NCBI RefSeq assembly: GCF_001422545.1
Contig: NZ_LMLE01000003.1
Span: 1 to 49,705, forward strand
Length of the DNA: 49,705 nucleotides
From: Pedobacter sp. Leaf41
Lineage (GTDB): Bacteria; Bacteroidota; Bacteroidia; Sphingobacteriales; Sphingobacteriaceae
Direction of reading: 5' to 3'
Shown piece by piece: positions 17,877-27,300 of the stretch. The position numbers and the translations under genes are program-made. The stretch's first letter is position 1. Every line of letters starts with the position of its first letter. The notes under the pieces were generated by a model that searched no databases, was not told the DNA's origin, and worked only from the letters and a program-made list of their open reading frames with translations.

Positions 17877-17906
17877 TTTGTAGAATAGGTTGTTTTACTA
17901 TATTTG
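17877..17906 (+). promoter_or_regulatory. Bacteroidetes-type promoter for the tRNA cluster
   Basis: TTTG at 17877-17880 and TATATTTG at 17899-17906 match the -33 TTTG and -7 TAnnTTTG consensus, with an 18-base spacer. Transcription would begin near 17913, about 38 bases before tRNA-Ser. Confidence 0.75.
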
Positions 17907-17950
17907 CAGACCTCAAAACAACGTCGGTAGGACAGAAATTAGAGGAAGTT

Positions 17951-18038
<88 letters not shown>

Positions 18039-18139
18039 AAAAAGAAAAAATAATTTGGCAAAAAAATTGATTTATCATTTAAAAATCGTTTCTTTGCCAA
18101 CCCTTCGAAAAAGGGTATAACAAAAGAAGATACCAAGTT

Positions 18140-18213
18140 CGGGATGTAGCGTAGCCCGGTATCGCGCCTGCTTTGGGAGCAGGAGGTCGTAGGTTCGAAT
18201 CCTGCCATCCCGA
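18140..18213 (+). tRNA. tRNA-Pro (anticodon TGG), copy 1
   Basis: A 74-base tRNA: CGGGATG pairs with CATCCCG, discriminator A, anticodon loop TTTGGGA giving TGG. It is identical in sequence to copy 2, which lies 130 bases downstream. Confidence 0.95.
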
Positions 18214-18269
18214 CAAAAAGTTCAAACCTACTTTCAAAAAAGGGTTTAAAAAAAGGTGATACCTAAGTT

Positions 18270-18343
18270 CGGGATGTAGCGTAGCCCGGTATCGCGCCTG
18301 CTTTGGGAGCAGGAGGTCGTAGGTTCGAATCCTGCCATCCCGA
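18270..18343 (+). tRNA. tRNA-Pro (anticodon TGG), copy 2
   Basis: Identical to copy 1. About 40 bases before each copy are also recognisably related (both end gatacc-aagttc), so a unit of about 110-130 bases was duplicated. This copy lies next to the interrupted integrase and is a natural candidate for its attachment site, though no second copy of the tRNA 3' end is seen downstream of the integrase. Confidence 0.95.
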
Positions 18344-18366
18344 CAACTACAGATACAGTTTGTATC

Positions 18367-18408
18367 AAAAACCCTCTAAATGGTGAATTTAGGGGGTTTT
18401 GTTTTTTT
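18367..18408 (+). terminator. Intrinsic terminator after the tRNA cluster
   Basis: AAAACCCTCTAAAT pairs with ATTTAGGGGGTTTT (one G-U pair) around a short GGTGA-type loop, followed by a T tract ending near 18408. Confidence 0.9.
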
Positions 18409-18441
18409 ATTGGTATCAGTTTGGGTAAAAAAATATCAATG

Positions 18442-18594
18442 TTTTTTTTACCAAATCCAATACCAGACTTTTCTCAGTATTATTGTCCTCTCAACAAAAT
18501 CGAAATTTTTTTAGACATATTTTTTTTGAACAAAAGTACCAGGTCCACGTATCCGTTTTTTATCTGCTTTTGGTATTGGATTTGGTAAAAAAAA
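18442..18594. repeat. Perfect 24-bp inverted repeat upstream of the integrase
   Basis: The arm at 18442-18465 (eight T, then ACCAAATCCAATACCA) has an exact reverse complement at 18571-18594 (TGGTATTGGATTTGG, then TA-rich end). The spacer is 105 bases. A third, imperfect copy in the same orientation as the right arm lies at 18411-18434 (TGGTATCAGTTTGGG). The right arm ends just before the integrase ribosome-binding site. Possible roles are integrase or excisionase arm-binding sites or an operator; the function is inference. Confidence 0.7.
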
Positions 18595-18595
18595 T

Positions 18596-18601
18596 AGGAG
18601 G
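18596..18601 (+). promoter_or_regulatory. Strong Shine-Dalgarno site for the integrase
   Basis: AGGAGG lies 7 bases before the ATG at 18609. Full Shine-Dalgarno sites are uncommon in this window, so it both decides the start codon (over upstream ORF extension to 18483) and fits a transferred gene. Confidence 0.65.
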
Positions 18602-18608
18602 AAATTCG

Positions 18609-19847
18609 ATGAAATCAAAGCACAGTTTTAGTGTTGATTTCTACGTTAGAAGTGACAGGAAGGCCTTTGGGACCGCTCCGTTGTATGTTAGAATTACTGT
18701 CGGTGGAAAGATGGTTTATTTCGCTACTAAAAAGTCCGTAGATCCATCACAATGGGACCAAAAAGCCCAGCGGTTAAAGGGGACTTCTATGGAAAACAAT
18801 TCAATTCGAGACAGGATGCGACAATTGATAAATGAAATTGGAGCAGCTTATGATGAATTGAGATTTCAAAAGGAGCTAATTACTGCTGAGAAAATTAAAG
18901 CCAAGGTTGAAGGCGAGGATCAGGGTAAGACTTTGAAAGCCTTAATTAAATATCATTTTGATCAACCAGGAAAATTATTGGCTGCAGGAACTTTAAAAAA
19001 CTACTACTCAACTGAGCGGTTTCTTACTGAATTTCTAAAGGAAAAAAAGTTATCGGACATCCAGTTAGCAAAAATCGACTTTAAGTTTCTTACAGATTTT
19101 GGGGTATACCTGCGAACAAAGACTCCGGATAAAGGACAAAGGGTTTGTACTAACAACACAGTAATGAAACATATGGAACGGTTTCAAAAATTAATGGGAC
19201 TTGCAATGAAATTTGGATGGATTTTGCGAGGTCCATTTATTCACTTTAATCGAAAAATCGTAACAAAAGACAGGGAGGTTTTGGATGATCATGAATTAGC
19301 ACTAATTCAAAGCGTTGATCTACCAGATGAGGTATAGGCTGCTGTAAGAGATATGTTTGTCTTTAGCTGCTATACCGGGCTTGCATACGGTGAGATCAAT
19401 GCGCTTTCTCCATGCCATATCACAACAGATAACGAAGGTGGTGTTTGGCTGGTTATGAAGAGGAAAAAAACTCTTACTACAAATGAGCGAAGTTTTCATG
19501 TGATGGTCTTGCCTATTGCTTTGGCATTAATTCAAAAATATAGATTTTCGCCAGATGCAATTCATAGAGAAACATTTTTTCCATGTCCGTCAAATCAATA
19601 CACGAACAGAGCTTTAAAAATCGTTGCAGAAAAGGCTGGTTTAAATAAAAAGCTGACTTTTCATGTAGCCAGACATACATTTGCTACAACTGTTACATTA
19701 GAAAAAGGAATTTCCATTGAAAGTGTATCTCATATGTTAGGGCATTCTAGTATCCGTACAACGCAGATTTATTCTAAAGTAAAGCAGAAAAAAGTTGCGG
19801 CAGAGATGAAATTTCTTTTCATGAGTCAGCAACTCATGATCAAGTAG
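18609..19847 (+). pseudogene. Tyrosine recombinase/integrase interrupted by an in-frame TAG
   Basis: Read through, this is a 412-codon Bacteroidetes-type site-specific integrase. It has an arm-binding domain (about 5-90, FYVRSDRKAFGTAPLYVRI), a SAM-like core-binding domain (about 100-210) and a catalytic domain (about 225-410). Codon 243 (19335-19337) is TAG; both halves are in the same frame, so a single nonsense change is enough. After it come SCYTGLAYGEIN (Arg I replaced by Ala, as in many Bacteroidetes integrases), H352-x-x-R355 in FHVARHTF, H379 in LGHSS and nucleophile Y388 in QIYSK. An internal ATG at 19353 could yield only a catalytic fragment. Nonsense mutation is likelier than readthrough, but a sequencing error is possible. 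Confidence 0.85.
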
Positions 19848-19923
19848 AGTGGTGAATGACCTTATACATTTTTTTTGATGGCAAGCTAACAGTATTAGTT
19901 TAAACTAAACAAGTTGAAAAAGC

Positions 19924-19956
19924 AGAAGCATTTAGCTTTTTAGTTTAAATGCTTCT
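19924..19956. terminator. Hairpin between convergent integrase and GDPD genes
   Basis: AGAAGCATTTA at 19924-19934 pairs with TAAATGCTTCT at 19946-19956. T runs are short on both strands, so it may serve as a weak bidirectional terminator. Confidence 0.5.
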
Positions 19957-19973
19957 CATTATCCTACTTTATT

Positions 19974-20954
19974 TTACTTTTTTTGATAATCTCCAAACAG
20001 GCGGATCATTATATCAGGGCTATTGGTAATTATCCCGTCGACACCCATTTTGGCCAATGAAATCATATCTTCTTCCTTATCCACGGTCCATGGCAATATC
20101 AGCATTTTTTTCTGATGGGCTTTTTGAACCATTTGCTCATCCACGCCACTGAAATAAGGGCTGTAAATATCGGGAACGAAGCCCAGATTAGCGAGCTCTT
20201 CTTCCATCCCACCTTTTTTAGCGTTCATCTGTTTAAAATAGTCAGCAACTTCTTTTTCAGTAAGTCCATACTTTCTAAGCTGTTCTTCGGTTAGATTCAT
20301 TTTTCCCTGGACCAATAGTGATAGCTTGACTTTGGGCGATGTCTGATGAAGGATCTTTAATGTCCTCACATCGAAAGACTGAATGGTCAAACGGTTTTGG
20401 ATATTCTTTTGATTGACCACAGCCATCAGCTTTTCCACGAAAACGTCTGGAAAAGGATGATATTTTCCGTCTCCCATAGGGGATGATTTGGTTTCGATGT
20501 TATAAAACACAGGCTTAAGCTTGTTTTTTTTGACATAGTTTTCAACGCTGTCGATCAAGTCGCTAAGCAGGGGCTTGTGTGTTTTTAGTTTTTGCTGATT
20601 GGGAAACATCGGATGGGGCCTCAGTCCCGAGCTGTAGGATTTTACGGTATCATAGGGCATCTGGTAAATACTCAGATTTTTTTCTTCGCTTTTGATCACC
20701 TCAGTACCATCGGGTTTGCTCATAAAAGCTGCAGACATATAAGGATCATGTGATACCACCACCTTTCCGTCCTGGGAGGTGACTACATCAAGCTCCAAGG
20801 TTTTGCAGCCTAGTTTTACCGCATTGAGCATGGCAGGAATCGTGTTCTCTGGTAGCAGCGCCATACCTCCGCGATGTGCCTGTACGTCAAGCTTCTGTTG
20901 TGAAAAGGCGGCACCTGATAACAGCAGGCCAATGATTACTAAGTTTTGTTTCAT
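19974..20954 (-). CDS. Exported glycerophosphodiester phosphodiesterase (GDPD family)
   Basis: This 326-residue protein has a signal peptide (about 1-19, ending AAFSQ) and a GDPD TIM barrel. QAHRGG (H27, R28), PENTIPA (E37, N38), LELDVV (E54, D56) and VSHDP (H69) provide the metal-binding and catalytic set, and PWTVDKEEDM and GVDGIITNSPD close the barrel. It hydrolyses glycerophosphodiesters to glycerol-3-phosphate and an alcohol in the periplasm. It is a single gene facing the integrase remnant. TAATTTTG on the minus strand at 20977-20984 is a perfect TAnnTTTG -7 box about 23 bases before the start; no well-spaced -33 box is clear. Confidence 0.92.
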   Translation of the reverse strand: MKQNLVIIGLLLSGAAFSQQKLDVQAHRGGMALLPENTIPAMLNAVKLGCKTLELDVVTSQDGKVVVSHDPYMSAAFMSKPDGTEVIKSEEKNLSIYQMPYDTVKSYSSGLRPHPMFPNQQKLKTHKPLLSDLIDSVENYVKKNKLKPVFYNIETKSSPMGDGKYHPFPDVFVEKLMAVVNQKNIQNRLTIQSFDVRTLKILHQTSPKVKLSLLVQGKMNLTEEQLRKYGLTEKEVADYFKQMNAKKGGMEEELANLGFVPDIYSPYFSGVDEQMVQKAHQKKMLILPWTVDKEEDMISLAKMGVDGIITNSPDIMIRLFGDYQKK

Positions 20955-20976
20955 GAATTTTAGAAGTTTTGATTTG

Positions 20977-20984
20977 CAAAATTA
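20977..20984 (-). promoter_or_regulatory. Possible -7 promoter box of the GDPD gene
   Basis: Minus-strand TAATTTTG matches TAnnTTTG and sits 23 bases before the start codon. The -33 TTTG element is missing or poor (TTG only 14 bases upstream), so the call is tentative. Confidence 0.4.
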
Positions 20985-21294
20985 ATTTCTAAAATACCCA
21001 ATGGTGTTAGCGAATTATTAAATCTTGATGTAGGCCGCGATTTGCTGTCAAAGCCGCTGATTTCTGCAAATCGATATTGCCATTTGCTGTTAGTGAAGGG
21101 ATCATCAAGAAAATATAGACAAATTCCTGGAGAGGGCTGACCTATAAATCTGCTTTCGGCAGCGGGATTCTATATTTTAAAGGTAACATCCATTGATTGT
21201 CCTTATTGCGGAAATTTTGGATGGGATTGATGCTTCGATAATTTTTACCTTCTGGAATGAGTTTTTAAGTGAGATTATTTCTGTTTTCCCAAGG
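20985..21294. other. Non-coding stretch between GDPD and the LuxR-type gene
   Basis: About 310 bases with no ORF of note on either strand and no recognisable RNA or repeat. It is part of a low-density zone next to the integrase remnant. Confidence 0.5.
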
Positions 21295-21525
21295 TTATAG
21301 CTTCAACAATCCGTATTTGTAGGCAAACGAAATCAACGAAGCTGTGTTTTTGCTTCGGGTCTTTGATATTAGGTTTTTTCGGATATTGTCAATTCTACTG
21401 GTCTTAACTTTTAATTTCAATCCAATCTCAGCGCAAGTCAATCCTTCTGCGATATATTCTATTGTTTTGATTTCCTCAGAATCCATTCCCATAAAACTCG
21501 GAACTGCTTTATTATTTAAATCCAT
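21295..21525 (-). CDS. Orphan LuxR-type (GerE) helix-turn-helix protein
   Basis: This 76-residue protein is almost entirely a LuxR/GerE DNA-binding domain. EIKTIEYIAEGLTCAEIGLKL (abbreviated here) is the scaffold and first helices, SRIDNIRKNLISKTRSKN is the recognition-helix region, and ASLISFAYKYGLL is the closing helix. No receiver or sensory domain is attached. It may be a stand-alone regulator or the surviving C-terminal part of a larger response regulator; the start at 21525 leaves only about 14 residues before the domain. No target can be inferred from neighbours. Confidence 0.75.
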   Translation of the reverse strand: MDLNNKAVPSFMGMDSEEIKTIEYIAEGLTCAEIGLKLKVKTSRIDNIRKNLISKTRSKNTASLISFAYKYGLLKL

Positions 21526-22242
21526 ATGGCAACATACGATAATAATAAAATTATGGTTCTCATACCGACTAACTAAAACTACAAAACATTGATTTTATGG
21601 TAATGTAATCCTTTTTAAGTTAGAAGCTCAACTTAGAAATAGAACGTGGCACCAAATTCTAATTAATAATGGAATAGCTTTAACTATCCTCTCTATGCAT
21701 CCTGCGCCAATCTTTAGTCGGTGGGTACTTTTGATGATAGGGTTGATGATTTATCAGCAAGGCTGATCAAACTCAGTAAGATTAATCTGCATTTTAAGTC
21801 TGTCACAAGTGAATCGCTTAAATGAAAAAAACTCCCATCAACGATTATATTAAATTGAATCCAGCACTAAAGCTTGAACATCAATTCGCTTTGATTAGAA
21901 ACTTATAAGAAAACTTATGCATATTCGAAGATTTTCTGTGCAAGAGAACCCCAGGGTACGTTGATGGAAGAACTAGAGAAAAACTTCCAAGAAGTGGTAC
22001 TAGCGTGTTTTACAAGTTTTATTGGTCAGGATTTAAGAGTCGCTCATTATTATTCATCCTATTGCCGCTAACCAATAGGAGAAAGATTGGAATCAAGCAT
22101 TAAAAAGCAATACCCTACTGTCAATAAATGGATACTGATGTTTTTAAGAGCTGATTTTTTTATGCAAAAACTATTTTGGTTCATTTTCAGCTGGTTACTT
22201 TTGCAGGTTTGCAGATTTAAAAAAGGAATTTATTTTTGCGCC
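21526..22242. other. Gene-poor stretch with short coding scraps
   Basis: Only short plus-strand ORFs occur, for example 28 codons beginning MKKTPINDYIKLNPALK near 21822 and 35 codons beginning MEELEKNFQEVVLACF at 21964-22071. Their amino-acid composition looks protein-like but they are broken by stops in all frames, which suggests decayed genes rather than functional small proteins. Confidence 0.4.
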
Positions 22243-22557
22243 ATGACTGTAACTGTACTGGCCATATTGGAGACTGATTTCAAGCCGGAGAAGAACCTGG
22301 CGAAGGTAATGAATGAACGTTTGGTTAGGGTGGCAAGGGATCTGCAGGAGGTTCATTTTAAACCACTCTCGGGTAGGGGATTTTCTTCAGATGATTTGGT
22401 AGTATATATCAGTTATAATCCTAAGTATAAAATTCGCTTCCGTATCGTGAATGATGTGCCCGCTGATATTGAGTATTTTGTGGCTGAATGCTGCGGAAGG
22501 TTGGGCTTTATTCTTTGGAAGGCTAATGCGGTAGCGGGGAGCAGAGAGGCGGTTTAG
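22243..22557 (+). CDS. Hypothetical protein, no recognised family
   Basis: The protein has 104 residues from the ATG at 22243 (MTVTVLAILETDFKPEKNL). It contains alternating helix and strand patterns (NERLVRVARDLQEVHFKPL, DDLVVYISYNPKYKIRFRI, DIEYFVAECCGRLG). The frame is open upstream to a TTG at 22087, which follows AGGAG by 5 bases; that extension would add a hydrophobic N terminus of less convincing composition. I recognise no domain. It stands alone in a decayed zone after the integrase, so it may be mobile-element cargo or a relic. Confidence 0.45.
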   Translation: MTVTVLAILETDFKPEKNLAKVMNERLVRVARDLQEVHFKPLSGRGFSSDDLVVYISYNPKYKIRFRIVNDVPADIEYFVAECCGRLGFILWKANAVAGSREAV

Positions 22558-23250
22558 CAAATCTTCATTTTTATCGACAGGTTTAGTTGATTAAGTTTTT
22601 TTGTTGCTGTCCTCAGTTTTGGACTGGCTATCCCTATATTTTTGGACTAAAAGGATGCCACAGTTTTCCCTGAAAGAAGATTGATATCTGGCAGGTTCTA
22701 CAATCCTTAATCAAGGTAATTTTCATCTACCAATTTCCTTTTCTGCTGATCAATACAGAATTGAAGAGGATTAATTGATTGTTTTGATAAGTTTAGAACT
22801 GAGAGATATATTTTTATTTACTTAGCCTGCAGACGCCATTTGGAAGTTTCGAAGTTTCGCTCGAAACATCAATTGGTGGCTGGGTCATCAGTCACTATGG
22901 TATACCATTTATGCGATGGGTGGAGATTATTTTTGTATGCTGGCGATAGTAATGTTTATGAAGTGCATGGCTGGGTAGGAATTAAGGAGTTGCTCTACCC
23001 AATTCATTAGTTGATCAGTTAAAGGGTAGGCTAGTTTTGTGGAGCAGATAAAATTTGTTGGTATGAGTTCTGCGGATATCATATTTGTTAATGCTACGGA
23101 TAATATACCTTAAAAGTAACACTACATCTAAATAAGCTGAAATAATTCTTTCTGGTCGATTGATTCTGATGTTCATATTTCAATCGCGGAGTTAGAAAAT
23201 GAGTTCAGTAACCTTGAAGTTTTCAACTCTCCATGATAAAAAAACATTTT
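22558..23250. other. Gene-poor stretch before the polysaccharide locus
   Basis: About 690 bases without an intact gene. A plus-strand stretch around 22855-22980 reads NINWWLGHQSLWYTIYAM and further hydrophobic residues before a stop, without a clear start, and may be a gene relic. No repeat, RNA or insertion-sequence end is recognisable. Confidence 0.4.
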
Positions 23251-23254
23251 ATAA

Positions 23255-23281
23255 TGTAAACTTTATATATTTGATTTTACA
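23255..23281 (+). promoter_or_regulatory. Promoter and inverted-repeat operator candidate upstream of iclR-type gene
   Basis: TATATTTG at 23266-23273 is a perfect TAnnTTTG -7 box 22 bases before the start codon. It lies inside an inverted repeat, TGTAAA at 23255-23260 and TTTACA at 23276-23281, as expected for an autoregulatory site. A TAATGTAAA motif recurs upstream of susC near 24174-24184. No clean -33 box. Confidence 0.5.
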
Positions 23282-23295
23282 CTTTAAAACTTTCG

Positions 23296-24036
23296 ATGAT
23301 ACAAGTAATTAACAGGGCTTTTGATATATTGGAATTTATTGCCCGAGAGCCGGATAAACCCAAGGTTCTTGGAGAAATTTCACAAGCCTTGAATCTTAAT
23401 CCCGGAACCTGTTCGAACATTATCAAAACGATGATGAACAGGAAGTACATTGAAAAGGCCGAATTCAAAAAGGGATATATTCTCGGATCTGCTGCATATA
23501 ATCTTACTGGAAATGAGGGATACCGTAAGGGACTCATAGATGTTTCCAGATCCGATATGGAGCTTTTGACATCAGAGATAAATGAGAATTCGGAGTTATC
23601 GGTATTGCAGAATGACCTCCGGTTGGTACTTCTCAGGGTGAAAAGTGATCATGATGTTCAGGCTCGGACAGCCTCAGAAAAAAGAGCATATGATACTGCG
23701 GCAGGGAGGATTATGCTAGCCTATCTGGGCGATTCTGAACTGGAAGCATTTGTACAAAAATTTGGACTGCCAAAGGCGGATGAATGGAGTGAAGCAAAAT
23801 CACTTTCTTCTTTTTTTGTAGAGCTCTCAAAAATAAGGGAGATTGGATATGCTATTCAAATCAGCGTAAACCAAATTGTCGGATTGGCGGTGCCATTGTT
23901 TAAGGATGAGAAAATTATAGCCTGCTTGGGTATGTATATGCCAACTTACAGATATGATATGTTGGGGCACGAACGGATTTTGCAATCCATTATTAAAACT
24001 GGTAAATCAATAAATGAAAAGCTAAATCTAATTTAG
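23296..24036 (+). CDS. IclR-family transcriptional regulator of the polysaccharide locus
   Basis: This 246-residue regulator has an N-terminal winged HTH (about 1-62: VINRAFDILEFIAREPDKP, LGEISQALNLNPGTCSNIIKTM) and a C-terminal IclR effector domain (about 80-245: RTASEKRAYDTAAGRIMLAYL, QIVGLAVPLFKDEKIIACLGM). Such proteins bind operators as dimers or tetramers and respond to small metabolites; KdgR, a well-known member, responds to the uronate breakdown product 2-keto-3-deoxygluconate. It lies 304 bases before susC on the same strand, with its own terminator between. Control of the downstream locus by a uronate catabolite is inference from position and the enzyme set. Confidence 0.88.
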   Translation: MIQVINRAFDILEFIAREPDKPKVLGEISQALNLNPGTCSNIIKTMMNRKYIEKAEFKKGYILGSAAYNLTGNEGYRKGLIDVSRSDMELLTSEINENSELSVLQNDLRLVLLRVKSDHDVQARTASEKRAYDTAAGRIMLAYLGDSELEAFVQKFGLPKADEWSEAKSLSSFFVELSKIREIGYAIQISVNQIVGLAVPLFKDEKIIACLGMYMPTYRYDMLGHERILQSIIKTGKSINEKLNLI

Positions 24037-24058
24037 GCTACATCATTTCAGCTTGATC

Positions 24059-24087
24059 ACCCATCCTAAACCGATGGGTTTTTTTTT
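24059..24087 (+). terminator. Intrinsic terminator after the IclR gene
   Basis: ACCCATC at 24059-24065 pairs with GATGGGT at 24073-24079, followed by eight or more T. It separates the regulator from the susC transcript, so the locus must start its own transcript in 24088-24340. Confidence 0.85.
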
Positions 24088-24340
24088 GCCGATTGGATTA
24101 GATTAATTCACTTTTGGGTTTCAAAAAAATAGAAAAAAATTTGCTTATTTAAAAAATATCTATAATTTTATGTAATAATGTAAAATCATATTTTATATTA
24201 TAAAATTTAACCGATATAAACCGTTACTGTAAGTCTGGATTCTGGTTGTTTCGACACTTTACTCCTTCTTATCATAGCATTGAAAAATGGCCATCTATGT
24301 TGGTCCTTAAATTATAACCAAATCATAATCCTGAACGCGT
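24088..24340. promoter_or_regulatory. AT-rich leader upstream of susC
   Basis: The 253 bases before the susC start contain very AT-rich inverted sequence (TAAAAT-cat-ATTTTA near 24181-24195) and an ATAATGTAAAA motif shared with the iclR upstream region. No exact TAnnTTTG box is seen. A regulated promoter is expected here, but I cannot place it precisely. Confidence 0.4.
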
Positions 24341-27300
24341 ATGAGAAAATTTCTATTATTGTTAATATTTCCGCTATTGATCATTCATTATGCTGATGCT
24401 CAAACAAGACAAATTAAGGGAAAAATAACAGACGAAAAAACCGGAGAATCGTTACCTGGTGTTAACGTCAAAGCTGGCGACAACGCCAGGACGGTTAGTG
24501 ACCAAAATGGTAATTTCTCCCTTAATATTCCAAATTCAAATGCTGGTCCACTATCAGTGTCGTATGTAGGCTATATACCGCAAACCATCCAGATCGGATC
24601 CCGTACCGAGATCAATGTCCGGTTAATCAGTTTATCTCAGGGGCTCGATGATGTTGTAGTTGTTGGTTACGGGGCAGTAAAAAAACAAGATTTGACAGGC
24701 TCAGTGGCTCAGGTAAATATCACGGATATGCAAAAGGCACCGGTAAAATCTTTTGATGATGCTTTAGCGGGTCGTGTGGCTGGGGTAGAAGTATCGTCCA
24801 ATGAAGGACAGCCGGGTATATCCAATAACATCGTCATTAGGGGGAACAACTCTGTTACACAAGATAATACGCCATTGTATGTAATTGACGGATTTCCAAT
24901 TGATAATCCCAACAACAACGTTATCAATCCTGAAGAGATTGAAACCATCACAGTATTAAAAGATGCTTCGTCCACTGCTATTTACGGATCAAGGGGAGCA
25001 AATGGCGTAATCGTGATTACCACTAAACGAGGTGCGATCGGCGAACCTGTTGTAAAATATAATGGTTACGTAGCTGTACAGCGGGTGTCTGAAAGGGAGG
25101 AAATGATGGGCCCATATGAATTTGTCCGCCTGCAGAACGACCTTGATCCAATTACCACGGCCGCGGTATATTTCAGTAACGGCCGAAATTTAGAATCTTA
25201 TCGGAATGTTCAGGGTGTCGATTTTCAAAATGAGCTCTATAGGGATGCATTAATGCATAGCAATAATATATCAATCAGCGGTGGAACTGCCAAAACCCGT
25301 TATAGTGTTTCAGCTTCAGCGCTGGGTCAGGGAGGGGTCATCATCAATTCAGGATTTTCCCGTTACCAGGGTCGCGTTACGCTGGATCAGGAACTAAATT
25401 CAAAAGTCAAGATTGGAATCAATGCCAACTACAGCAGTATCAACATTACTGGAACCACACCATCATCTTCTACCTCACAAATCAATGCCAGTACCAATTT
25501 AATGTACAGTGTCTGGGGCTACAGACCAGTTAGTGGAAGCAATGCCGATCTTTTAAATGAACTGTTCGATCCAGAGATAGACGAAACTGTAAATTACCGT
25601 TTCAATCCAATATCATCGGTAAATAACGAATACCGCAAAAACGTAAACAACAGTATTATTGCCAACGCCTACGTTGACTACGCAATTACCTCAAAGTTGA
25701 AACTGAGGGTGACTGGAGGTTTGAATAACAACCAGAATAGAAGCGAAAGTTTCAACAATACGCTCACACGTTCCGGAAGTCCGTTTGGTCCATTAGGCGC
25801 ATCAGGCGTGAACGGAGGCATTGCTTATCGTCAGGTGAATAACTGGGTAAATGAAAACACGTTGACATACAACAATAGTTTTAATAAAAACCATAGCCTG
25901 AACGTACTTTTGGGCGCTACCTTACAGGGAATCAATGCTACGGGTTATGGCTATACCGCTGTAGCAGTTCCAAATGAGAGTTTAGGAATTAATGGATTGG
26001 ATGAAGGAACACCAAGAACAATTACTTCAACCGCTACAGGATCAACACTGGCTTCAGGTTTGGCACGTGTAAACTATAATTACAAATCCAGATATCTGTT
26101 CACCGCCACGGTCAGGGCAGACGGATCATCAAAATTTAGGGATGACAATAAATGGAGCGTATTTACTTCGGGAGCGTTTGCCTGGAGAATGAGCGATGAG
26201 CCATTTATGAAAAATATTAAATTTATTAACGATGCAAAATTAAGGATCAGTTATGGTGAGACAGGAAACAACCGAATAGGTGATTTTTCAACCTACTCCA
26301 CCTTCATCATCGAGCCGATGGCAGCTTATGCATTCAACAACAGTATCGTAAAAGGAATTATTCCCATGGCCATTGGCAATCCAGGTTTAAAATGGGAAAC
26401 TACTGCAACCACAAATATTGGTTATGATCTATCTTTATTTCAAGATAGGATTCAGTTTACTTTTGATGCTTACAGGAAAACAACTTTTGATTTGTTACTG
26501 AATGCAAGCTTACCAACCACAACAGGGTATGCCAATGCTTTTAAAAATATTGGCAAAGTGCGCAACCAAGGTTTGGAGTTTACATTGAACACGGTAAACA
26601 TTAAAACGAAAGATTTCACCTGGTCATCCAATTTCAACATTAGTTTCAATGAGAACAAATTGCTCGGACTGGCCGATAATCAGGAGTCTCTGCAAACGCC
26701 GATCGTTTGGGAAAGAAGATATACCGGCGTTCCATTGTATGTGGCTAAACTGAACAATCCTATTGCGGCCATGTATGGTTTTGTTTTCGACGGGATTTAT
26801 CAGTTCAGTGATTTTGATCAGTTACCGGATGGAAGATATTCTTTAAGGGCAGATGTGGTTAATAATGGAAGCGCCCGGACAGCGGTTCAGCCAGGAGATA
26901 TCAAATACAAGGATCTGAACGGTGATGGTGTGGTGAATACATTGGATCAAACACAGATCGGTAGGGCTTATCCCATTCATGTTGGTGGTTTCTCAAATAA
27001 TTTCAACTATAAAAACTTCGATTTAAACGTGTTTTTACAATGGTCTTCTGGAAACGATATCGTAAATGCAAACAGATTGGTTTTTGAAGGGAATGCAACA
27101 GGAGCAGTGGGATTGAATCAGTATGCAAGCTATGCCGACCGTTGGACGCCAGACAATCCAAGCAATACACTCAATCGGGTAGGCGGACAAGGACCTGCTT
27201 ATTATTCTTCAAGAGTGATTGAAGATGGTTCTTATTTGAGGTTGAAAACAGTTTCGCTGGGATATAGTTTAGGATCAGCGGTTTTAAAGAACATTAAAAT

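Noticed and set aside
18483..18608. Upstream extension of the integrase ORF
   Set aside because: It passes through the 24-bp inverted repeat with low-complexity residues, whereas ATG 18609 has a perfect AGGAGG at 7 bases and matches the usual family N terminus.
21822..22071. Short ORFs of 28 and 35 codons as small genes
   Set aside because: No start signals, no domain and surrounded by stops; treated as scraps of decayed genes.
19848..24340. A second tRNA-Pro 3' end as the far attachment site of the element
   Set aside because: No copy of the GGTTCGAATCCTGCCATCCC segment was found downstream by eye, so no element boundary is claimed.
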